A stretch of 64,000 nucleotides of DNA, from assembly GCF_029867415.1 (NCBI RefSeq), contig NW_026705220.1, forward strand, positions 310,001-374,000, given 5' to 3'. The notes beneath the pieces were generated by a model that was given only the letters and a program-made list of their open reading frames with translations, searched no databases and was not told where the DNA came from. The DNA comes from Vicia villosa (lineage: Eukaryota; Streptophyta; Magnoliopsida; Fabales; Fabaceae). Positions 55,884 to 64,000 of the stretch are shown piece after piece; within the stretch, counting starts at the first letter, position 1, and each line of letters begins with the position of its first letter. A program made the translations under genes and the position numbers.

Positions 55884-57346
55884 ATGGAATACCAAGGCTA
55901 CATTTTGCGAGAAGGCAAGCATGGCGACAAGCAACGTCAACTACTCGAAAGGTTGACAACTACACCCATCCACTCTACAAGGTATATCGATGAAAACTCT
56001 CTCTACTCTTTAGGCATATACCATAGTGTTTTCTTCCTTTTAGATAAACTAGGCATGCATGATATCTTTGCCACACAAGCACCCACCTTCCCTAGGCTGA
56101 CGTGCGAATTTCTAAGTTCCTTAACATATAACGTCTCGCCTAACACTGCTAGTACCGTAGGTGGAGTCAAATTTAGAATGTTTAATGTTGAATATGACTA
56201 CTCCACCGACGGTCTAGCAGCCTTGTTAGGGTTTCCTTATAGGGAGGGTGTCATTTGTGAAGCACCCCTGGACACGGATTGGGCATTCGAAGCATTTTGG
56301 GCCAGAATCACTACTCAAAATTCAAACTCTTTTGATGGCCTACTTGCTTCGCATATCCACAATCCTGCCCTTCGCGTCTTCCGTTTCCTTTTAGCATCCA
56401 CCATCTTTGCTCGGGAGAACCCGAACAAAGTGAATGCTAAGGAACTAATTATCATGCAGAGTTGCCTAGCGGACACCAAAGTGAATCCGGTCCCGTTTAT
56501 GATTGCCCATATGCACCATGTTGTAAGGAAGGGAGGACCGATTTCCTTTGGTGGCTTGATTACCACTATTGCTCGTGCCATTGGTTTGGACACCGAGCTT
56601 GCCACTCTCGACCCACTTCCCCTCGTATTGCAAACCTTAAGTTTTTAAAAGATATGCGTTTGTCCAAGACGAGGCGGGAAGGTGGTTATTACCTTATGGT
56701 TGGTGGTGCCGCCGTACCATGTGTTGTTATGCCTTGTACCCATCGCACTGATATCAGATTTGAGCACAACTGGACCTACGATATAAATGCCCCAGATTTT
56801 ATTGGTCCGTTTCCCCCAAATCTACCTACAGATGAGGGTAATAACACCGATGATGAGTTCGACTACCGTACGGAGGAACCACCCCACTTTTCACCATCAC
56901 ACACTGCACCCTCTTCTTCTAACCCTCATGCAGGTACCGCTCCCACTTTCCATGTCACTGAGGACATGTGGCGTAAGCTCATGGCCCGAGAGGCCCAGAG
57001 GGATACCCTCCTTGCTACCATACAGCAACAGGCCGCTGACAACATGGCCTTCATGCAAGCATCCCAAGTGTAGAATGCCCGCTCTCTGCAAACCATTATG
57101 GAAAGTCAACTGGCTTTCCAGAATGAGCAGCACCGTCATCAGACAACATATGTTAGTCACTTCCGCCTGATGGAAGCTACCCAAGGTACCCTCCTTGGTA
57201 GGACACAATAGCTACAAGCGGCAAATGTCGTTTTGACAGAGAGGATGGAGCAGCTGGCATTGGGAAGAGAGCGCCGCCGCCGTAGTCGTAGCCGCCGTTC
57301 CGACCGTACCGACCAGGACGGTGAGGGAGCTAGTGGCCCCCACTAG
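55884..57346 (+). pseudogene. Athila extra ORF, copy B (ATHILA ORF-1-like)
   Basis: Starts MEYQGYILREGKHG. Shares with copy A the segments TRYIDENSLYSLGIY, LDKLGMHD, TCEFLSSLTYN, FRMFNVEYDYSTDGLAALLGF and HIHNPALRVFRFLL. A frameshift near 56600-56640 moves the reading into 56640-57073 (LSKTRREGGYYLMVGGAAVP). Two TAG codons (57071-57073 and about 57209) interrupt the tail, which ends in an Arg/Ser-rich, nuclear-signal-like stretch (RERRRRSRSRRSDRT). Preceded by its own TATA box. Two such genes in one element suggest duplication or a second capture. Function unknown. Confidence 0.68.
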
Positions 57347-57379
57347 CATTTTCAGGTACCTCCTACCTGCCTTATCTTG

Positions 57380-57415
57380 GAACATTGGGGACAATGTCCG
57401 ATTTAAGTGTGGGAG
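57380..57415 (+). other. Internal polypurine-like tract
   Basis: GGGGACAATGTCC followed by TTAAGTGTGGGAGGAG, very like the true tract at 58461. Athila-type elements often carry such a second tract after the extra ORF. Confidence 0.6.
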
Positions 57416-57868
57416 GAGCATTTATCACTTTCATTTCCCTTCAATATGTTTTTTTCTTAGTTAATAATAAAATGCATGTGATAGATGAGTCCTTATGCAT
57501 AGTGTATACCCCCCCACTTTTTAGACTTACAAAATTTTACTTTTTCAAAGGAAATTATGGTTGTTTTTAAGGATTTGGGCTATGAGACAGGTTCTGGATA
57601 GAGTTTATTTTGTTTTAGGCACTCGTTTTTTCGAAAAATTGTTATTGTTTTAGCACCTTAAGCTTTATGAAATAGTTAGATTAGACCCTTTTTCTTCCCA
57701 TTGTGCTATGACTTGAAAATATGTACATATAGATCCTTAAGTAGTTTATCTTAGCAGTCGACTCCGACCTAAGCATGCTCTAAGTATAGGATTGATGAAT
57801 ATAAGTGAATGATCTCCATCGCCTAAAAAAAGAAAAAAAAAGTATATATATATATATATATATATATA

Positions 57869-57919
<51 letters not shown>

Positions 57920-58460
57920 AACTATGAGTTGGGTGACCCTCACAAGATTACCTAACTCGAGAGTGTTGTAAGCATCAATAAAAACAAAGAAAAAATTATA
58001 AAAGGCACACCCGTTGTAGTTGATCCACAGGTATCTGGTGCTGGACTTGGTAGGGAGGACTACGGTCTGATCCCCCGCAACTTCAAGTGGGTGAAATAAA
58101 AGGGGTTACACCAACTCTTGTACCAAAGTCCCGTTACTTGATATCAGAATCACTAACCGGTCACTATACCATGAGTACGTACGGATAACGGGCTTAATGT
58201 GATTGCGCCTGAATGAAAAAGGACCTCGTACCAAAAAGAGTTTTAGCATAGTAGGATTTTAGGGGTCAGTCTACATACTCATGAGGCTTATGTTCGCGTT
58301 CTCGCGTTTAGTGTTACCATGATACCTTTAGTTCGGATAGCTAGTGCCTAGCAACACACCTTTACTCGAACTTAGAAGCCCTCTTTGCCTAAAACCTGTA
58401 AACACCATAACTTCCCTTTATCTACTTTTGAGAGTTGTTGCTTGAGGACAAGCAAGAGTC
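57416..58460 (+). other. Non-coding 3' region of the Athila element
   Basis: About 1 kb with no recognisable gene; contains a (TA)n(TG)n microsatellite (57843-57918). Confidence 0.7.
57843..57918. repeat. (TA)n(TG)n microsatellite
   Basis: Compound dinucleotide repeat, directly visible. Confidence 0.95.
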
Positions 58461-58476
58461 TAAGTGTGGGAGGATT
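58461..58476 (+). other. Polypurine tract of the Athila element
   Basis: TAAGTGTGGGAGGATT directly before the LTR start TGATCACACTG, after TTGAGGACAAGCAAGAGTC, as in Athila/Calypso elements. Confidence 0.8.
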
Positions 58477-58677
58477 TGATCACACTGAATCGCATTATGC
58501 TTCTGGCTCGAATATCACATGTTTTCCTTAGTTTTTATTATCTTTATCTTGTATTATGCTTGTATTTCCTTTGTTTTTAGGATTCTTGACCTTTCGAAGC
58601 CTCTAGTGAAGAAACGAGCCAAAACGCCAGGAAAATAAGGCTTTTTCAAGAAGAAATGCACTTATGGCATTCTGCAC

Positions 58678-58797
58678 CGCGCCGGCTATAGGGGACGCGA
58701 TGACATGGCCCACTTCATGATGGAGCCAAATGCCACGATCACACGATCATGTCCGTTACTCCTCACTGTGCCCGCGGTGGAGCTGCCTCGCCCGCGG
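58678..58797. repeat. CpG word pairs in Athila U3
   Basis: CCCGCGG at 58771 and 58791 (20 bp apart), and CGCG words at 58678 and 58696 (18 bp apart), in the U3 about 70-190 bp upstream of a TATA box. Confidence 0.75.
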
Positions 58798-58867
58798 CCT
58801 TCACAAAAAGACTCCCGCTCAAAAGGAGTTGAGGGGCACTCCTGTCTTTACGCTGATCCAGAATCCA

Positions 58868-58876
58868 CTATATATA
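58868..58876 (+). promoter_or_regulatory. TATA box of the Athila LTR
   Basis: CTATATATA in the 3' LTR about 70 bp after the last CpG word. Confidence 0.6.
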
Positions 58877-60691
58877 GTTTAGTTTTTCATTTTCGTTTTT
58901 TTATCCAAGCTTAGTACAAACTTAAGCCATATACCATCAGTATATGTAAAGTAGTAACCTCTTCACATCGGGGAGTTACTACGGTGTAGATTGAGTTGTA
59001 ATCGAGTTTTGGAGCACTTTGGTTGAAGTTTATCATACCAGCCTTCACTTTGTATCAATATTCAATCTCCGATCGGAGTAAGGTTCAATTTACTTGCTTT
59101 ATTTATTTTCTTGCTCTTATCATAGTCTATAAGTTTTATAGACTCTAAATGCTCTTACCATAGTCTACATGTGTTATAGACTTTAAATGCTCTTACCATA
59201 GTCTACAAGTTTTATAGACTCTAAATGCTCTTACCATAATCTACAAATGTTATAGACTCACACCCTTTTATTACTCGCACTTACCATAGTCTACATGTGT
59301 TATAGACTCGCAATTACAATGTCTGGCTAAATCATAAAGGTTTGAATGTAATGATTGTGATCATGTCTGTGTTCTAATTGTCGCGTTAGTGAAAATACTC
59401 CGGGGATGTTTTGTAACACCCTTCTAAACCCCGCGGAAATTAATAAAACAATTCAGAGTAAAACATGAAAACAAGGGTGCCACAATTCAATTATAACAAA
59501 TTTTCATAAATCAATTGTCATGCTTCACTTAGGGGAAAATCATCCATTTAACAGAATCATGTTTCTATACAGCGGAACAATAATCAACAGATAAGCATAA
59601 CATCATCTATGCAATATCCCACAAAATTACTCCAATAACAACAAAATAGAGTATCATCATAAACTCTAAACTAACGTTCCCCCAGGGTTACAATATCAGA
59701 GCATGACACCGACGCTATACCAAATAAACTGACTCATGAGCTAATCCTCACCGAGCCAAAAGCCGCTACTCGCCAATCTGAAATCATCAAAGTAAGGGTG
59801 AGTCTCATTCTCAATTAATCAATGTTATGCATTCATAAGCAACAAAACATCATAATATATCATTCACCCAATTTGTCATATATTCAGATTCACATCTACT
59901 ATTCATCAATTCACACAATAAAAGAATACATTACCAAAAGACAACACCATAACAATTACACCGTCATCAAATATTATAACATTGGACAATCTTCCATTCA
60001 TGTTATAATTATACACAACAACCTAATGCAAATGCAACTATATGCATGTGGTACCAAACATGGGATAACCCATCTCACCGATCCACCACCATAAAGATTC
60101 GGCTACTTCTCTCACCAATTCCACACAATGGGAATTAGCTACCGCTGTCCCACCACCATAAGGGATACAGCCCACAACATGATTATGAAATGCATGTATC
60201 AACCATAACATGCTCACCATCAACATTAAACAACCAAATGTCATAATCATCAACCACCACGACAATCAATAGCCACACACAGTTATGCTATTTCTCAACT
60301 ATAAATAAATACATATTTTACATCAACAATATATGTATATCAATTACCAGTTACAACCACGACATCATAGCAGATAAAACATTCACCACACAGTGCAACA
60401 ACATTAGCACCCCTCACAATCGTGTACCAAGTACAACAAAACAACCCAACAATAACAGAGTATTTACATCATCATTCATCAAAACACATGATAACCATAT
60501 TTACCATGAACAACATCCATTTTGCATAACAAGCAGAAACAATTACATTATAACAACATCCATCATTGCACGTATTCAATTATGCAAACAACAAACCATG
60601 GCACCTCATCAACTATACAAAACAAGAATAAACCACATTTGGAGAAAACGATACTTTTCAAAAGAAAATCAAGTTATTGTTGTTATATTTA

Positions 60692-60699
60692 TTTTATAT
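60692..60699 (-). promoter_or_regulatory. TATA-like box of the right Tekay-like LTR
   Basis: The minus strand reads ATATAAAA about 115 bp downstream of the CpG word array in LTR sense. Confidence 0.4.
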
Positions 60700-60811
60700 G
60701 GTAGAACATTCAATTTAAGGAACAACGTCCAAAACGGCGTCTAAAACGGACTTACGGTTTGAAAGTTACACATTTTTACATTTTTCAAAGAAAATAATTA
60801 CCGCTACAGCA

Positions 60812-60957
60812 CGCGGCGCCAACCGGGTTCGCGGCGCGAAACGAGAAAAACTTACGCCTTCGCGGCGCCAACACATGGACGCGGCGCGACCTGAGCGTAT
60901 CACAACTTCCTGGTTTTCTGCCCAACGGTTCGCGGCGCAAACAGTGGTTCGCGGCGC
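60812..60957. repeat. Array of paired CGCGGCGC words
   Basis: CGCGGCGC starts at 60812, 60830, 60861, 60880, 60931 and 60950: three pairs with spacings 18, 19 and 19 bp. The first of each pair continues CCAAC or AAAC, the second GAAAC or GACCTG, so the pairs are ordered, not random. Confidence 0.92.
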
Positions 60958-61782
60958 GACCTGGCGATTTTGCAGAATTACGGGTCTACATTCAGACTCT
61001 ACGATTTCACATCCTTTTCACCCAAAAACGATTCCATACATCGCATACAAGCATATAATCATCGAATTTCTCATCACACATCATTATACATCAAAACAAC
61101 ACATCAATAACCAACAATCTATACAAATTCATCAATTATCCCAAATCATAACATACCTAACAATATCAAATCCCAATATACCAAATCGAATCGAATCATA
61201 CGTTAATCCATCTCATTACTCATAATCACATAATAGAAATTAACCGGAAGAGTCCCCCCTTACCTTAGCCAAGAATCTGGACTTTTTCCCTTCTTCTCCA
61301 TCAAACCCGTAAGCCTCTTTTCTTCACTTTCAGCAAGAATCTCCAATCTTTAAACCCGCTTTTCTCCCTCATAGAGAACCTCCCTGACACGAATTAATAT
61401 ATCAAATCGAAGGAAATTTCGTGTAGAATCCGAATCTTCAAGAATTACCTGATTTGGAGTTACGAGCAGAAAGTTATGACCCATTTTGTGAGGGCTGCAT
61501 CATGAATACGAAAATGCTCTTGTCCATGACTTCTCCATCTCTCCATGTTAGGTTTTTCTCTTCTATTTTTCAAATTCTTCTTATTTTCTTATTTTATGAA
61601 AACATAGCATATAATTTAGTAATGGGCTCCTTCATATTAACACCCCCACGTTACTAACTCCACCAATGGCCCAACAACTAACATTTTATTATTTCCAATT
61701 AATCTCAATAAAATGCTAATTTCGAATAATTAATTTAAAACTTAATTAAATTAATTAAATAATAATTTTCGGGATGTTACAA

Positions 61783-61797
61783 CTCTCCCCCACTAGA
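61783..61797 (-). other. Polypurine tract of the Tekay-like element
   Basis: The minus strand reads TCTAGTGGGGGAGAG, preceded by TTTTCGAGGACGAAAAC, the usual Tekay/Del context just before the 3' LTR. Confidence 0.75.
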
Positions 61798-61799
61798 AG

Positions 61800-61995
61800 A
61801 GTTTTCGTCCTCGAAAACATACTTCGAGTGAAAAGTTCCGGATAGGAGTCCTTCATCTGACTCTCCAGTTCCCAGGTAACATTTGCCTAGCCGATCCTCA
61901 AAATTCATCTGACATAACCAACAGAAGCATGTCTCGTGCGTTCAATCTCAGCTCTCACGTCGCATTCGACTACCTCAAAGATGTACCACTCGCCA
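61800..61995 (-). pseudogene. End of Tekay-like pol: chromodomain remnant
   Basis: Read on the minus strand, VTWELESQMKDSYPELF is the C-terminal end of an integrase chromodomain, as in chromoviruses of the Tekay/Del lineage. Upstream the frame is broken by stops. A chromodomain targets integration to particular chromatin. Confidence 0.65.
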
Positions 61996-64000
61996 TATCT
62001 CCAAAAAGGTTAACAACAATAGAACATTGAGGTACAACCCATACAATACGCCCAATAACTGAATACTAAAATTATGCAACCATGGTATGATCACGTTGAT
62101 CAACACTGCAGTGGTGCATTCTATCTACCAAACGTACCAACCTTAGACACACTCTTCCATCTGAACGATAAAATAATACTTACACTTTTCACCAACTGCT
62201 TCCTTCAAGAAACTCAATACTCATATTCCTACACCATTGAATTCCAATTATCTGTCTCCTCTTAAGTCACACCATCAACTATCCAACACGTTACATTCCT
62301 CTTTTTCCGCGCTACTCTGACTACTCATCACAACCATCTATACCAAATAGATTTCTGAGTTTTACCCGATTCCGACTCTCTTTACTCATTCGTTTCAAGA
62401 ATCATTCTTCATCATTCATGGTACTAATCTACCATTTAGCAATCCTTACTCGCATCCAACGAACCAATTCCTGATTTACTTCCTCTATTTAAACATCATA
62501 ACCATCAGAACAAATACACACTCATCAGCCTCAGTATACCATCGCTTACAAAAAAAAGCTCAACTAAGTTATGCTCTCTACTAAGAATCAAATCAACTCC
62601 GTCCTTCATAAAGTGTAATTCCTCATTATATATGGAATTTACAATATCACCTCAATAACAGCACCAAATTATTACAGCATCATATATTATCAATCCTTCG
62701 TTTTAATTTCGCCGACTACATACTCGTTAACTACGTACAACCGTAATGACATATTCATCACCTCGAAAATTATTCAAAAGAGTTATAATTCTTCGACACG
62801 ACATCCTTACATCCAATGGATTCTAAAACCAACATATAAATCAATACATATTCTCTATGTAGGCTTTCCGACATATTAATTCCTTACTTCCCGCGAGTAG
62901 TACTCATAACACTACTCCTCATCACAATTTCGCTGCGCGACTCTGATTACCCGTCTTAAGCCATCATCCACCATGTTGCACTCTTTCATATTCACTTCTT
63001 CATAAGTTCACACAACATGGTGAGTGATTATTCTCACAGCTTAGCATTCATCACATCTTAAACCATTAAGGTAACAAAACAAGCTTATCTCTTCCATATG
63101 ATTCCATCTACTACCAACAAGAGATTTAGGGTGATCAAGTCCTAAATTTGTCAATATTAGTTGAAAATCATATCTAAGCATAAACCGTCGTTACTACATA
63201 ATAGTGTCCATTTTCCGAGTTTGCACCCAAACTCATTAACATCGTCATAGTTCAATAATTCACTATGGTGTCCTTTCTTCTAGAATATTCTTCCGAAGCT
63301 CAAAACATCAGTTACACAAATCCAATCACTCAACCTCATTATACTATTCTCGTTGATTCTGAATCCACCGCCTTTACCTTGGTAATTCAAAGTCAACCTA
63401 TCGATCAAGTCAACATCATCTTTCTGACCTTCTCTAATCTTGTTAAGAATACTACTAGTCATCTTCTAGCACACTCAATCTAACACTATTAGGAGTGCCT
63501 TCACATACCAACTCAAGTCTCAAAATTGTCCAATTAAATCCAACTCATTCATCATTAGCACCGACATATTTAAAGACTTCATACGCAACACAGTAGCACA
63601 ACATTCTCCCTACCCGAATGGTAATTCAAACCAAAATTATAATCCTAGAAAAATACTTTAATCATCTCTGTCGCCTCATATTAGGCCCTTTCTGATCAAA
63701 GAGGTACTTCAAATCTTATAATCCCAAAACACTTCAAATCTTAAACTATACAGTTAACCTGCAAGACCAAGACAACGTTCATAACTCGTGGTCCTACTCC
63801 AAATTTTACGACATATTTCGTGCCTAATTATCATTCCACACGACATCTCAACAAAGTCTTCCTCCCATAAATTAGAGCACAATCCCTCCTCTTCGTAGGT
63901 TCAAACGGCACATTAATCCGACACTCGGAACTCAAGATATGAATTTTCCAATCATTGCCCGAAAAATGCAACACTGACATCATGCAACGACACTCTATAC
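61996..64000 (-). pseudogene. Decayed internal region of the Tekay-like element
   Basis: 2 kb in which only short chance ORFs occur on both strands. By position it should hold integrase and RT, but I could not read their motifs; heavy decay or rearrangement is likely. Confidence 0.45.

Larger units (their letters stand above)
58477..59411 (+). mobile_element. 3' LTR of the Athila element (interrupted)
   Basis: Starts TGATCACACTGAATCGC. 58947-59411 matches the 5' LTR remnant 7967-8430. At 59412 it is cut by a Tekay-like insertion, so its right end is outside the window. The first 470 bp (58477-58946) supply the part of the LTR that is missing on the left side. Confidence 0.87.
59412..61781 (-). 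mobile_element. 3' LTR of a Tekay-like gypsy element
   Basis: 2,370 bp. On the minus strand it starts TGTAACATCCCG (61781 downward) and ends GGGTGTTACA (59412). The polypurine tract follows at higher coordinates. It is homologous to the LTR fragment at 6655-7966 but clearly another variant, with a different CpG word array. Inserted into Athila LTR sequence (TGTTT before it); the other target copy is outside the window. No genes. Confidence 0.78.

Overview
This window is plant nuclear DNA made almost wholly of LTR retrotransposons inserted into one another. No host gene, rRNA gene or intact tRNA gene was found. Several very long Ogre/Tat-type Ty3-gypsy LTRs opening TGTCATACCCC or TGTTATACCCC, alongside a SIRE-type copia element and an Athila/Calypso-type element, point to a large-genome legume, most likely tribe Fabeae (Pisum, Vicia, Lathyrus, Lens). 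That assignment is inference from element content.

Layout. (1) 1-6654: minus-strand SIRE/Maximus-like copia element with open gag and pol and one complete 5' LTR (5110-6654); its 3' LTR lies left of the window. It sits inside (2) 6655-7966, the 3' part of a Tekay-like LTR, which itself lies in the 5' LTR of (3) a plus-strand Athila-type element. The Athila element has 5' LTR remnant 7967-9125, gag to RNase H 9224-12610, integrase 52330-53514, two related extra ORFs 53659-57346, and 3' LTR from 58477. (4) Inside the Athila pol, 12611-52324 is a plus-strand Ogre/Tat element, about 15.6 kb once later insertions are subtracted. It is itself interrupted by (5) a 4.7-kb solo LTR (14558-19257, TSD CCCAG), (6) a 6.2-kb solo LTR (24180-30390, TSD GCAAT) and (7) a minus-strand, pol-less Ogre relative with both LTRs (38920-52110, TSD TACGT). 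(8) 59412-64000 is a minus-strand Tekay-like element inserted in the Athila 3' LTR; its LTR is complete and the internal part is decayed.

How the parts work. The autonomous-type elements follow the usual order gag, protease, RT, RNase H, integrase. The Ogre element also has a second, archaeal-type RNase H and, between integrase and 3' LTR, two genes on the opposite strand with their own TATA boxes: a plant-mobile-domain protein and a second plant transposon-like protein. Element 7 keeps an ORF1 and a gag remnant but no pol, so it must depend on enzymes from relatives.

Most unusual signals. (a) In four LTR families and one internal promoter, CpG-rich (mostly palindromic) words occur in pairs about 18-22 bp apart, upstream of a TATA box. 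(b) A hairpin near the 3' end of three Ogre-type LTR families shows a compensatory base-pair change. (c) tRNA-like A-box/B-box pairs lie in sense orientation inside Ogre-type LTRs. (d) The two antisense genes share a promoter module ending in TGACGTCA. (e) A -1 slippery heptamer sits at the copia gag/pol overlap. LTR divergence counted by eye (Athila about 2.8%, Ogre about 0.8%, pol-less element about 0.5%) agrees with the nesting order.
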